The notes: generated by a model not told the origin, from the letters alone. DNA of 64,000 nucleotides from Streptomyces sp. NRRL F-5135 (GCF_000719775.1 NZ_JOHR01000030.1:1-64000), one strand, 5' to 3'; shown: positions 55,137 to 64,000, numbered from the stretch's first letter. Program-made: numbers and translations.

Positions 55137-56117
55137 TCAGTGGCTGATGACGACCTTTCCGAAGCGCGGTCCCCGCTCGAAGTGGGCGAACGCCTCCGAT
55201 GCCTGGTTGAAGGGGAAGACGCGGTCGATGACGGGCCGGAGACGACTTCGGCCGAGGGCCTCGTTCATCTGCTCGAAGTCGCTGCGACTGCCCACGCTGA
55301 TCGACCTGAGGGTTGCGGCCCGGCGGAAGAAGCGGGTCACGTCCATGTCGTTACCTGACGCGAGGTTGCCGACAAGGGCGATCTGGCCGCCGTAAGCGAC
55401 GGCCTCGATGGACTGTGGGAGGGTACCGGCGCCGCCGATCTCCAGGACGCGACCGGCGCCGCCGTCGGTGAGCTCCCGCACCCGCGCACCCCATCGCGGT
55501 GTCTCCTTGTAGTTGACGATGTCGGCTGCGCCAAGGGCGCGGAGGCGTTCGGCCTTGTCGTCGTCGGACGTCGTGGCCACCACACGTGCGCCGGCCAGAC
55601 GGGCGAACTGCAACGCGAAGACCGACACACCGCCCGAGCCCTGGACAAGCAGGATGTCGCCCGGTCCGACCCCAGCCACCGCCGACCACGCGGTGAGTGC
55701 GGCGCACGGCAGTGTGGCTGCCTCCTCGAAGGACAGTTGGTCGGGGACGGGGACCAGGCTCTGCTGATCGAGGACGACGTGATCGCTGAGCCACCCGTCG
55801 CGCTGCGTGCCACGCAGTCCTCCCCATCCGGGAAACGGGCCGTACAGCCAGGTGGGATGGAAGGTGCCCACGACACGATCACCGACCCGGAACCGCGAGA
55901 CCCCGTCCCCGACGGCCTCGACGACGCCCGCGCCGTCGGAGAGCGGGACGCGCCCCCGTACGTCGACGGAGTAGCTGTCGGAGACGATGAGTCGATCGCG
56001 GGCATTGAGGGAGGTGGCCCTGACCTTCACCAGCACTTCACCCGCCGACGGGTCGGGTACCGGGCAGTCGGTGGTGAGCGCCAGACCACCACCCGCCCGC
56101 ACCTTGAATGCGCGCAT
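55137..56117 (-). CDS. Zinc-independent MDR-family NAD(P)H oxidoreductase (quinone oxidoreductase-like)
   Basis: The 326-residue medium-chain dehydrogenase has the GroES-like start (MRAFKVRAGGGLALTTDCPVPDPSAGEVLVKVRATSLNARDRLIVSDSY), a Rossmann motif LVQGSGGVSVFALQFARLAGARVVATTSDD, and the ending RFGKVVISH. The catalytic zinc ligands (Cys and His-Glu of alcohol dehydrogenases) are absent, as in quinone and enoyl reductases. It is divergent from an AraC gene, with a CTACCG-N3-CGGTAG palindrome between the two starts. The substrate is unknown. Confidence 0.9.
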   Translation of the reverse strand: MRAFKVRAGGGLALTTDCPVPDPSAGEVLVKVRATSLNARDRLIVSDSYSVDVRGRVPLSDGAGVVEAVGDGVSRFRVGDRVVGTFHPTWLYGPFPGWGGLRGTQRDGWLSDHVVLDQQSLVPVPDQLSFEEAATLPCAALTAWSAVAGVGPGDILLVQGSGGVSVFALQFARLAGARVVATTSDDDKAERLRALGAADIVNYKETPRWGARVRELTDGGAGRVLEIGGAGTLPQSIEAVAYGGQIALVGNLASGNDMDVTRFFRRAATLRSISVGSRSDFEQMNEALGRSRLRPVIDRVFPFNQASEAFAHFERGPRFGKVVISH

Positions 56118-56138
56118 GTGCAGCCTCTCTTTCGTGAA

Positions 56139-56153
56139 CTACCGCCACGGTAG
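56139..56153. promoter_or_regulatory. Palindrome between the MDR and AraC genes
   Basis: CTACCG (56139-56144), CCA, CGGTAG (56148-56153) is a perfect 6-bp-arm palindrome in the 102-nt divergent promoter region. It may be bound by the AraC protein or another dimeric regulator. Confidence 0.5.
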
Positions 56154-56219
56154 GCTGACGGTTCTGGACGATTGGCATCTTTCCGTCCACTGTTTAGTGC
56201 AGAGCGTCCAGGAGGGTAC

Positions 56220-57158
56220 ATGGATCCGGTCGACGACCTCCTCGCCACGATGAGGATCGAGGACGCGCGATATATCCGAGTGGAGGCAAACGCGCCGTGG
56301 GGTGTCTCGTTCCCCCCACGGCACCTGGCCCGGCTGATCCTCATCTCAGGCGGCTCGTGCCAGCTCGACTCGGACGTCCTGGCCCGTCCACAGCGCCTGC
56401 GGTCGAACGACTGCTTCCTGGTTCGCGCGGGCGTGGGCTTCACCCTGCGAGACGCGGACGACAGCGAGATTCTCGACTGCGACGACCTGGCGGCTCAGGC
56501 ATCCGGTCACCTGGTACGAGTCGGAGGCGACGGCGAGCCGACCCGGATTCTCTCCACTCGTTTCACTTTCGACGCCGTCGCCGCCGAACCGCTCTTCGCG
56601 CTCCTGCCGCCATTGTTCCGGTTGCCCCCGGACGACGCCTCCGGCGAGCTCCTGCGCGCCACGTTCGAGCTCATCGAACACGAGAGCTCGGCCAATCGAC
56701 TCGGCGCCGGCTTCGTCATGGGCCGTTTGTCCGACGCGCTCTTCGTCCAGGCCCTGCGAACCTGCTGCGCGGACGTCGGGAGCGGCAGTGTCGGCTGGGT
56801 CGCCGCCCTCCGGGACCCCCGGCTGGCCCTCGCCATGCAGGAGTTGCACGCAGACTTGAGCCGTTCGTGGACGGTCGGCGAACTCGCCCGAACGGCGGGG
56901 ATGTCACGCTCGGCGTTCGCCACGCTGTTCAAGGAGCGGACGGGGGACACCCCGCTGAGCTACCTCACGACATGGCGCATGTACCGGGTGAAAGTTCTGC
57001 TTCGAGAGACGCCACTGAGCGTTCAGGAGATCGCCGTCAGGGTCGGCTACGACACCGGGACCGCCCTGAGCCGGGCTTTCTCGAAGAGGGAAGGCGTCTC
57101 ACCTGGAACCTGGAGGAAGACGGCCGGGGCACCCGGGGAGCGAGTCGCGAGGAGCTGA
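56220..57158 (+). CDS. AraC-family transcriptional regulator with cupin-like N terminus
   Basis: The 312-residue protein begins MDPVDDLLATMRIEDARYIRVEANAPWGVSFPPRHLARLILISGGSCQLDSDV, typical of the AraC subgroup with a cupin_6 sensor, and ends with the double HTH (LAMQELHADLSRSWTVGELARTAGMSRSAFATLFKERTGDTPLSYLTTWRMYRVKVLLRETPLSVQEIAVRVGYDTGTALSRAFSKREGVSPGTWRK). The ATG at 56220 follows AGGAGGG. This subgroup often controls a divergently transcribed oxidoreductase, which fits the MDR gene upstream. Inducer unknown. Confidence 0.9.
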   Translation: MDPVDDLLATMRIEDARYIRVEANAPWGVSFPPRHLARLILISGGSCQLDSDVLARPQRLRSNDCFLVRAGVGFTLRDADDSEILDCDDLAAQASGHLVRVGGDGEPTRILSTRFTFDAVAAEPLFALLPPLFRLPPDDASGELLRATFELIEHESSANRLGAGFVMGRLSDALFVQALRTCCADVGSGSVGWVAALRDPRLALAMQELHADLSRSWTVGELARTAGMSRSAFATLFKERTGDTPLSYLTTWRMYRVKVLLRETPLSVQEIAVRVGYDTGTALSRAFSKREGVSPGTWRKTAGAPGERVARS

Positions 57159-57170
57159 CTTCACCAAAGG

Positions 57171-57375
57171 TCACGCCCACATCAGGGGTGATGCGAGGGT
57201 GACGGTTGCCTGACAGGACTCGGCGGTCTTGTCGTAGCGGGTCGCGATGCCGCGCCATTGCTTCAAGCGGTTGAAGCACCGTTCCGCAACGTTGCGCTGC
57301 TTGTGGATTTCGCGATCGACCGCCGGCGGGCGTCCGCCGAGGCTGCCGCGCCGTGCGCGGTTGGGGCGGCCAGGT
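57171..57375 (-). mobile_element. IS5-family transposase C-terminal stump
   Basis: On the minus strand the frame reads RGSLGGRPPAVDREIHKQRNVAERCFNRLKQWRGIATRYDKTAESCQATVTLASPLMW, the conserved end of the DDE transposases of IS5-type elements of Streptomyces (normal form xRRGSxGGRPPxFDxxxYRRRNVVERCFxRLKQWRGLATRYxK). The catalytic Glu is in the RNVAERCF block, but the DDE Asp residues are missing upstream, so this is about the last 60 residues only. No inverted repeat end was found. It abuts the AraC gene end. Confidence 0.75.
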
Positions 57376-57484
57376 GACCGGCGCGTCCTGTGCCCCTGGG
57401 CCGGGGCCACCACGGCGACCGGACCGTCCGGCACCCCCCGGCGGGACCGTCACCCGGCCCCCATCTCATCGCTGCCGTCGGTCG

Positions 57485-57542
57485 GTACGGTCCGGCGGGC
57501 CGGTGCGGCGCGCAGCCCGTACGGTCCGGCGGGCCCGTGCGG
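57485..57542. repeat. Two 24-bp direct repeats between the IS5 stump and the MFS gene
   Basis: GTACGGTCCGGCGGGC starts at 57485 and again at 57519, with a shared length of 24 bp and one mismatch (GGTGCGG against CGTGCGG) and a 34-bp period. A weaker third copy is at 57552. It probably reflects duplication in the decayed zone. Confidence 0.65.
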
Positions 57543-57595
57543 AGGCAAAGCCCGTACGGCCGTGGGCCCGCGCGGCGGGAACCCGCGGCCGTGGC

Positions 57596-58888
57596 TCAGG
57601 TCGTCGGGTCCGCCGCCGGGGCGGGCTCGCCCGTGGTGACCGGGGTGCTGCGCCGGTCACCCGTGCGCAGCACCCCGGCACCCACCATCAGCCCGCAGGC
57701 CAGCAGGGTCACCAGCCCGAAGGAGACCACCAGCGACGTCGCGTTCGCGACCGCGCCGATCGCCGAGGGCGCGATCAGGCCCGAGGTGTACGTGATGGTG
57801 GCGACGCCCGCGATGGCCTGGCTCGGATTCGGGCCCGCCCGGCCCGCCGCGGCGAACGCGAGCGGGACGACCACGGCCACCCCGAGCCCGATGAACCCGA
57901 AGCCCCCCAAGGCGACCGCGGGATGCGGCGCCGCGACCACCATCGCCCCGCCCGCCGTCGCCAGTGCCCCGCCCACGCGTACGGTGCGTACGGCGCCGAA
58001 CCGGTCGACGACCCGGTCGCCCACGAGCCGCGCCACCGCCATGGTCAGCGCGAACGCCGTGGTCGAGGCCGCCGCGAGCCCGGCCGAGGTGTCCAGCACG
58101 TCCCGCAGGTAGACCGCCGACCAGTCCAGGCTCGCGCCCTCCGCGAAGACCGCGCAGAAGCCGACCGCGCCGATGAGCACCGCGGACTTCGGCGGCAGCG
58201 CGAACCGGGGCGGCGGTTCCTCGTCCCGCGCGCCGCGCACCTCCGGGACCGCCTGGCAGGCGGCCAGCCCGGCCGCCGTGAGCACGGCGGCCGCGAGCGC
58301 GTGGTGCAGGCGCGCGTCGCTGCCCAGGTGCGCGGCGAGCGTGCCGGCCGCGGAGCCGATCAGCGCGCCCGCGCTCCACATGCCGTGCAGGCCGGACATG
58401 ATCGATTTGGCGAGCCGGTTCTCGACCTCCACCCCGATGGCGTTCATCACCACGTCCGACAGGCCCGAGGAAGCGCCGTACAGGAAGAGCGCCGCGCACA
58501 GCAGCACCAGATCGGGGGCGAGCGACGGCAGCGTCAGCGCGAGGGTCCACAGGGCGAGCAGGACACGCAGCGCCGTGCGCGCCCCGAAGCGGTGGCTGAT
58601 CGCCCCGGCCAGCGGCATCGCCACCGAGGCCCCCAGCGCGGGGAAGGCGAGCGCCAGTCCGAGTTGCCCCGCACTGACGCCGGTGTGGTCCTGGATCCAG
58701 GGGATGCGGGTGGCGAAGCTGCCGGTCACCGAGCCGTGCACACAGAAAACGAGGGCGATCGCGACCCGGGCGCGCCCCCACCGCCGCTTGCCGTGGACCC
58801 CTCCGGCGGACCCGGCGGCCTTTCCGCCACGTCCATCGGGTCCACCGGGCTTTCCGGCGGACTCCCCAGCGACCTCTTCAGCCGGCAT
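57596..58888 (-). CDS. MFS transporter
   Basis: This 430-residue membrane protein has about 12 transmembrane helices of the major facilitator fold (VAIALVFCVHGSVTGSFATRIPWIQDHTGVSAGQLGLALAFPALGASVAMPLAGAISHRFGARTALRVLLALWTL, then GLSDVVMNAIGVEVENRLAKSIMSGLHGMWSAGALIGSAAG). It is an SP/DHA1-like exporter of unknown substrate, similar to sugar- or metabolite-efflux MFS proteins often paired with ROK regulators. The ATG at 58888 was chosen ahead of a Gly-rich cytoplasmic N terminus (AEEVAGESAGKPGGPDGRGGKAAGSAGG). It is divergent from the ROK gene with a palindrome between them. Confidence 0.88.
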   Translation of the reverse strand: MPAEEVAGESAGKPGGPDGRGGKAAGSAGGVHGKRRWGRARVAIALVFCVHGSVTGSFATRIPWIQDHTGVSAGQLGLALAFPALGASVAMPLAGAISHRFGARTALRVLLALWTLALTLPSLAPDLVLLCAALFLYGASSGLSDVVMNAIGVEVENRLAKSIMSGLHGMWSAGALIGSAAGTLAAHLGSDARLHHALAAAVLTAAGLAACQAVPEVRGARDEEPPPRFALPPKSAVLIGAVGFCAVFAEGASLDWSAVYLRDVLDTSAGLAAASTTAFALTMAVARLVGDRVVDRFGAVRTVRVGGALATAGGAMVVAAPHPAVALGGFGFIGLGVAVVVPLAFAAAGRAGPNPSQAIAGVATITYTSGLIAPSAIGAVANATSLVVSFGLVTLLACGLMVGAGVLRTGDRRSTPVTTGEPAPAADPTT

Positions 58889-58977
58889 CGGCCCCGACCT
58901 TCCCCGAGAGACTGCCCCTACCGGCGGACACCCCGCCGGTGCCACCGCTGCCGCAGCCGTCAGCGGCGGCAGTAAAC

Positions 58978-58998
58978 TATCAGGAACCCTTCCTGATA
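58978..58998. promoter_or_regulatory. Operator candidate for the ROK/MFS pair
   Basis: TATCAGGAA, CCC, TTCCTGATA (58978-58998) is a perfect palindrome with 9-bp arms and a 3-nt spacer. It lies in the A/T-richer region between the divergent MFS and ROK starts, 38 nt before the ROK ATG. Repression of both genes by ROK with de-repression by its sugar ligand is the natural model. Confidence 0.75.
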
Positions 58999-59035
58999 AA
59001 TAGACGCCGCTCGGCCCTTCTGGAAGGATCCCGGC

Positions 59036-60214
59036 ATGGCCGCATCCCCGAGCACCGCCCGGGCCATCAACGACCGGCTGGCCCTGCGCCTGCTCCGGGA
59101 AGGCCCGTTGACGGCAGGACAGCTGACCTCGCTCACCGGGCTCTCCCGCCCCACCGTCGCCGATCTGGTGGACCGGCTCCAGGGCTCGGGGCTGGTCAGG
59201 GTGGTGGGCGAGGCGGGGGGCCGGCGCCGGGGCCCCAACGCCCGGCTGTACGGGATCGTCGCCGACCGCGCGCACCTCGCCGCCCTCGACGTACGGACGG
59301 ACGGCGTCGCCGTCGTCGTGGCCGACCTGCTGGGCGCCACCCTGGCCGAGGCCGCCTCTCCCGTCGGCGGCGACACCGCCACCGAGACGGCCGTGGAGCG
59401 GGTCGCGACCCTGCTGGAACGGACGGTCCGCGAAGCCGGCGCGAGCCGGCTGCACAGTGTGGGCATCGGCGCGCCCGGGCTGGTCGACCCGGTCACCGGC
59501 GAGCTGCGCGACACCTCGGGCCTGCCCGCCTGGCACCGCCGGCTCGTCGGGGCGCTCCAGGAGCGGCTGGCGGCGGCCGTCCTGGTGGAGAACGAGACCA
59601 ATCTGGCCGCGCTCGCGGAGGCCCGGCTGGGAGCGGCGCACGGCCCGGACACGTTCGTCCTGCTCTGGCTCGGCCACGGCGTGGGGGCGGCCCTCGTGCT
59701 CGACGGGAAGCTGCGCCGAGGGGCCTCGGGCGGCGCGGGCGAGATCGGCTTCCTGCCCGTCCCCGGCACCTCGCGACTGCCCTCGGCGGTCGCCTGCGAC
59801 GGCGGCTTTCACTCGCTGGCGGGCTCGGGGGCGGTGAGCGCGCTCGCGGAGCGGTACGGGGTCACGGCGGTGCCGGTGGCGGCCGAGCCGCCGTCCGCCG
59901 CGCTCGTCCGGGCGGCCGTCGCGGGGCGGGGGGCGGCCCCCGGCGAGTTCCTCGACGCCCTGGCCGACCGGCTGGTGCTCGGCGCGGCGGCGGTGAGCGC
60001 GGTGCTCGACCCCGGCCGGATCGTCCTGGGCGGTGAGATGGGCCAGGCGGGCGGGGCGGCCCTGGCGTCCCGTACCGAGACCCGGCTCGCCGCGCTGTCG
60101 CCGCTGCGCACGGAGGTCAGGGCGAGCGCGCTGGGCGGCGCGGCGGTCCTGCGGGGCGCGCTGCTGACGGCCCGTGAGGCGGCGCAGGACGCGCTGTTCG
60201 CCGGGGACGTGTGA
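59036..60214 (+). CDS. ROK-family transcriptional repressor, zinc motif missing
   Basis: The 392-residue protein has an N-terminal winged HTH (ARAINDRLALRLLREGPLTAGQLTSLTGLSRPTVADLVDRLQGSGLVRVVGEAGGRRRGPNARLYGI) and a ROK sugar-kinase-like domain (AALDVRTDGVAVVVADLLGATLAEAASP, SVGIGAPGLVDPVTGELRDTSGLPAWH, VENETNLAALAEARLGAAHG, LWLGHGVGAALVLDGKLRRGASGGAGEIGFLPVP). The usual zinc set CxCGxxGCxE is absent; this stretch reads VACDGGFHSLAG. It is thus a regulator without the zinc site. It is divergent from an MFS gene and a palindrome lies between. Confidence 0.9.
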   Translation: MAASPSTARAINDRLALRLLREGPLTAGQLTSLTGLSRPTVADLVDRLQGSGLVRVVGEAGGRRRGPNARLYGIVADRAHLAALDVRTDGVAVVVADLLGATLAEAASPVGGDTATETAVERVATLLERTVREAGASRLHSVGIGAPGLVDPVTGELRDTSGLPAWHRRLVGALQERLAAAVLVENETNLAALAEARLGAAHGPDTFVLLWLGHGVGAALVLDGKLRRGASGGAGEIGFLPVPGTSRLPSAVACDGGFHSLAGSGAVSALAERYGVTAVPVAAEPPSAALVRAAVAGRGAAPGEFLDALADRLVLGAAAVSAVLDPGRIVLGGEMGQAGGAALASRTETRLAALSPLRTEVRASALGGAAVLRGALLTAREAAQDALFAGDV

Positions 60215-60430
60215 GCGGCTTCACCACGGAGGGCCGATCCGGCCGCGGCGGCGGGGGACCACGGGGGCCGGGCCCCGCGCGTCGCCCGATCGGCCCCGAA
60301 GTCCGCTCCGGGCGCCGCCCCGCGGTGGGCCCGGCGCGGCCCCGGATCCCGCCGTTCTGTGAGACAGGACACATCCCTCCCACGGATGGCCGACGATCAG
60401 CCGTGGCAGACTGGTCCCGTACCAGAAGCA

Positions 60431-60557
60431 GCGCACTCCGGGGTCGGTGTAATTCCGAACCGGCGGTTACAGTCCGCGACCCGCCCGCATCCAGTGGGCG
60501 GTTGACCAGGTGAAATTCCTGGACCGACGGTGAAAGTCCGGATGGGAGGCAGTGCGC
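60431..60557 (+). ncRNA. FMN riboswitch (RFN element)
   Basis: All conserved pieces are present: outer stem GCGCACT (60431-60437) with AGTGCGC (60551-60557), GGTGTAATTCCGAACCGGCGG, the middle block CAGTCCGCGACCCGC, GTGAAATTCCTGGACCGACGG, and GAAAGTCCGGATGGGAGGC. These match the RFN consensus. It sits 150 nt before the GTG of ribD. When FMN is bound the switch should reduce expression; no clear terminator is visible, so control may be at translation or through later folding. Confidence 0.97.
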
Positions 60558-60706
60558 GGCGGGCCGTTGGCAGGTGCGTCGCCGTCGATGGTCGTCCTCG
60601 GACGATCCACGTCGTCGGTCCCGGCGTCCCGGCGTATGCGTTCCCGCTGATTCTGTCGTCATCGACAGGCCCCGGAGTCCGTGCCCGAAGAGGCAGGAGG
60701 ACCCGG

Positions 60707-62011
60707 GTGGCCACCGAAGCGGACACCGTGACCGACGCCGACGCGATGCGTCGGGCCGTCGTGCTGGCCGCTCGCGGCCTGGGCCGTACGAGCCCCAACC
60801 CCGTCGTCGGATGCGTCGTCCTCGACAGCGCGGGACGGCCGGCCGGAGAGGGGTACCACCGGCGGGCCGGCGGGCCGCACGCCGAGATCCACGCCCTGCG
60901 GGCGGCGGGGGAACGGGCCCGTGGCGGCACCGCGTACGTCACCCTGGAACCCTGTGACCACACCGGCCGCACCGGCCCCTGCTCCCGCGCGCTCCTCGAC
61001 GCGGGTGTGGCCCGGGTCGTCTACGCGGTCGCCGACCCGGACCCCCGGGCGGGCGGCGGCGCCCGCACCCTGCGCGCGGCCGGGGTCGCGGTGGAGCGGG
61101 GACTGCTCGCCGAGGAGGCCGAGGCCGGCAACGTCGCCTGGCTCACCTCCGTACGCCTGCGCCGCCCGCATGTGACCTGGAAGTACGCGGCCACCCTCGA
61201 CGGCCGCTCGGCCGCCGCCGACGCCACCAGCCGCTGGATCACCTCCGCCGAGTCGCGCGCCGATGTGCACCGGCTGCGCGCCGAGGCCGACGCGGTCGTG
61301 GTCGGTGCCGGCACCGCCCGCGCCGACGACCCCCATCTCGCCGTACGGGGCGTCCCGGACGCCGCCCAGCCGCTGCGCGTCGTCGTGGACACCGAGGGCA
61401 CCGCCGTGCGGCCCGGGGCCCGGATCCTGGACGGCGCATCGGCCACGCTCGTCGCGGTCGCCGAGGACGCCGATCTCCGGGCCGCCGGTCATCTGCCCGA
61501 GGTGGTACGACTGCCCCGCGCCGCCCGCGGTCTCGACGTGCCGGCCCTGCTGGCCGTCCTGGACGCGCGCGGCGTGCGCTCCGTGCTCCTCGAAGGAGGG
61601 CCGGCCCTGGCCGGCTCCTTCGTCGCGGCGGGAGCGGTCGACCGGGTCATCGGCTACCTGGCCCCCGTCCTGCTCGGCGCCGGCCCGGCGGCGCTCGCCG
61701 ACGCGGGAATCGCCACCCTCGCCGACGCGTTGCGGCTCCGTATGACGGAGACCGTACGGATCGGCACCGACGTGAGGATCACCGCCGTGCCGGAGATCGC
61801 TGCCACGCGGCCCGCCACCCGGGAGTCCGCCGTCACGGCGTCCGGTGCCACGGAGCCCGCCACCCGGGAGTCCGCCGTCACCGAGCCTCTCGTCACCGAG
61901 CCCGCCGCCCTGCCCGAGTCCGCCGCCACGGAGTCCCCTGTCCCCGGCCAGGCCGCCGAGGCCGCCGCCGTCCGCGTTCCCGCCGACGGCCCCGCCACGA
62001 AGGAGCGTTGA
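60707..62011 (+). CDS. ribD: Bifunctional riboflavin deaminase/reductase with repetitive C-terminal tail
   Basis: RibD deaminates and reduces the pyrimidine intermediates of riboflavin synthesis. The 434-residue protein has the deaminase domain with zinc motif PHAEIHAL and PCDHTGRTGPCSRALLDAGVARVV, then the reductase domain (PHVTWKYAATLDGRSAAADATSRWITS through VLLEGGPALAGSFVAAGAVDRVIGYLAPVLLG). It ends normally near residue 365, but 65 more residues follow: PATRESAVT twice and Ala/Thr/Glu/Pro words, encoded by a 27-bp direct repeat. The GTG at 60707 has AGGAGG 6 nt upstream. It follows the FMN riboswitch. Confidence 0.95.
   Translation: MATEADTVTDADAMRRAVVLAARGLGRTSPNPVVGCVVLDSAGRPAGEGYHRRAGGPHAEIHALRAAGERARGGTAYVTLEPCDHTGRTGPCSRALLDAGVARVVYAVADPDPRAGGGARTLRAAGVAVERGLLAEEAEAGNVAWLTSVRLRRPHVTWKYAATLDGRSAAADATSRWITSAESRADVHRLRAEADAVVVGAGTARADDPHLAVRGVPDAAQPLRVVVDTEGTAVRPGARILDGASATLVAVAEDADLRAAGHLPEVVRLPRAARGLDVPALLAVLDARGVRSVLLEGGPALAGSFVAAGAVDRVIGYLAPVLLGAGPAALADAGIATLADALRLRMTETVRIGTDVRITAVPEIAATRPATRESAVTASGATEPATRESAVTEPLVTEPAALPESAATESPVPGQAAEAAAVRVPADGPATKER
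61810..61881 (+). repeat. 27-bp direct repeat within the ribD tail
   Basis: The segment beginning GCCCGCCACCCGGGAG is present at 61810-61836 and 61855-61881 (period 45 bp) without change. It encodes PATRESAVT twice. Perfect identity argues for a recent duplication or selection to keep the repeat. Confidence 0.85.
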
Positions 62012-62620
62012 GTGTTCACCGGAATCGTCGAAGAACTGGGTGAGGTCGCCGCCGTCGAGAACCTCGGCGACTCCTCCCGCTTCCGGCTGCGCGGCCCCCT
62101 CGTCACCGAGAACGCCAAGCACGGCGACTCCATCGCCGTCAACGGCGTCTGTCTGACGGTCGTCGACCTCGCGGACGGCGAGTTCACCGCCGACGTGATG
62201 GCCGAGACGCTGAACCGCTCCAGCCTCGGCGCGCTCGTGCCCGGCTCCCGGGTCAACCTGGAGCGGCCCACGGCCGTCGGCGGCCGGCTCGGCGGCCATA
62301 TCGTCCAGGGCCACGTCGACGGCACCGGCACCATCGTCGGGCGCGAGCCGTCCGAGCACTGGGAGGTCGTCACCGTCTCCCTCCCCGCCGGGCTGAGCCG
62401 TTACGTCGTGGAGAAGGGCTCGATCACCGTCGACGGCGTCAGCCTCACGGTCGTCGAGGCCGGAGCCGAGCACTTCACCATCAGCCTCATCCCCACCACG
62501 CTCGCGCTGACCACCCTCGGCCTCAAGGGGCCGGGCGACCCGGTCAACCTGGAAGTCGACGTCATCGCGAAGTACGTCGAGCGGATGCTCGGCGACCGAG
62601 CCGGGGAGTCCTCCCGATGA
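62012..62620 (+). CDS. ribE: Riboflavin synthase alpha chain
   Basis: Riboflavin synthase dismutates two lumazines to riboflavin. The 202-residue protein has two homologous lumazine-binding halves: [17 protein letters not shown] with [13 protein letters not shown] in the first, and [22 protein letters not shown] with [15 protein letters not shown] in the second. The start GTG follows directly on the ribD stop (TGAGTG), so it is translationally coupled. It overlaps ribM by 4 nt. Confidence 0.96.
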   Translation: MFTGIVEELGEVAAVENLGDSSRFRLRGPLVTENAKHGDSIAVNGVCLTVVDLADGEFTADVMAETLNRSSLGALVPGSRVNLERPTAVGGRLGGHIVQGHVDGTGTIVGREPSEHWEVVTVSLPAGLSRYVVEKGSITVDGVSLTVVEAGAEHFTISLIPTTLALTTLGLKGPGDPVNLEVDVIAKYVERMLGDRAGESSR

Positions 62621-63263
62621 GCGTCCTGTCCTGGCTGAACGGCGAGGCCTTCACGGCCGTCGGTCAGCACATCCTGTGGTCCGACATGATCGGCAACGTC
62701 ATCGGCCTGGCGGCCCTGGCGCTCGGCTGGCGGCGCTCCATCCTGACCTGGCCCGCCCAGTTGCTGTCCGGGGCCATCCTGGTCGGCGCGTACGCCTCCG
62801 CCCAGCTCAGCGGGGGCGTCGGCAAGCAACTGCTCGTCATCGGCGTGGCCCTGTGGGGCTGGCGGCAGTGGCAGCGCGGCAGGCAGCAGGCCCAGGACGG
62901 CTCGATCGCCGTCCGCTTCGCGAGCGGGCGCGAGCGGGTGGTGCTGCTGGCCGGCACGGCCGTGGGCACCCTCGCCGTCGGCGGGCTGTTCGTCGCCGTC
63001 CCCGAACTGTCCTGGAACCCCTGGCCCGACGCGTACATCTTCGTCGGCACGCTCGCCGCGATGGTCGCCCAGGCCCGTGGGCTGGTCGAGTTCTGGTTCG
63101 CCTGGCTGCTGGTCGACATCGTCGGCGTACCGCTCGCCTTCAGCAGCGGACTGGCCTTCTCGGGCCTGGTGTACGTGGTCTACCTCGCCCTCGTCCTGTG
63201 GGGGATGCGCGACTGGTGGCTCCGGTCCCGCGCCGCCGCGGTGCCCCTGGAAGGAGCAGCAGC

Positions 63264-63267
<4 letters not shown>
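62617..63267 (+). CDS. ribM: RibM/PnuC-type flavin transporter
   Basis: This 216-residue protein is a small membrane protein of the PnuC family with about six to seven helices ([55 protein letters not shown], then [18 protein letters not shown], and a conserved Trp-rich [19 protein letters not shown]). PnuC paralogues in riboflavin operons (RibM/PnuX) of streptomycetes and corynebacteria import riboflavin and roseoflavin. Its location between ribE and ribAB and under FMN control supports that over NMN transport. It overlaps both neighbours by 4 nt. Confidence 0.9.

Positions 63268-64000
<733 letters not shown>

Noticed and set aside
57171..57375. Intact IS5 element
   Set aside because: Only the C-terminal part of the transposase remains; no N-terminal domain or inverted repeats were found.

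Overview
The window is chromosomal DNA of a Streptomyces or very close relative. It is GC-rich with strong G/C bias at third codon positions, uses many GTG and some TTG starts, and carries bldD, a PyrR-led pyrimidine operon, sIHF, EF-P and an FMN-controlled riboflavin operon in an order I recall from the Streptomyces coelicolor core. No rRNA, tRNA, CRISPR array or intact mobile element was seen.

Core block 1 (1 to about 41.4 kb) is dense housekeeping sequence. It runs: a membrane protein tail, rarA, an iron-box-controlled DUF2470 protein, rpsD, two small conserved proteins, alaS, ruvX, mltG; a shikimate cluster aroE-aroC-aroK-aroB-aroQ that leads to chorismate; a P-loop protein, a peptidase-like protein that has lost most of its metal ligands, efp and nusB; bldD on the opposite strand; the UMP operon pyrR-pyrB-pyrC-(PH-like membrane protein)-carA-carB-pyrD-pyrF; the sIHF gene, gmk, rpoZ, coaBC, metK, priA; a small HTH gene on the minus strand; fmt, rsmB, rpe and a SorC-type regulator. 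Many of these genes overlap by 4 nt, so translational coupling is likely. Hairpin terminators lacking T-tracts separate the transcription units.

A short accessory insert (about 41.8 to 43.7 kb) splits the SorC-type regulator from guaB1. It holds an XRE-family regulator divergent from a three-gene operon of tiny cysteine-containing proteins, with repeated 9-bp elements in the shared promoter region. It is the best candidate here for an undescribed system.

From 43.9 to 46.5 kb lie guaB1 (probable GMP reductase) and a SigB/SigF-type sigma factor. From 46.5 to 57.6 kb the content is variable: an HTH regulator remnant, an F420-dependent LLM-type oxidoreductase, a nucleobase permease, a RibD_C/DHFR-like reductase, two AraC regulators, an ArsP/YraQ-like permease, an SDR with a divergent LysR, an MDR oxidoreductase with a divergent AraC, a decayed DUF3703 gene and an IS5-type transposase stump. 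This zone shows gene decay and turnover.

The right end (57.6 to 64 kb) has an MFS exporter divergent from a ROK repressor with a 21-bp palindrome between them, then an FMN riboswitch and ribD-ribE-ribM-ribAB. The last gene is cut by the window edge.
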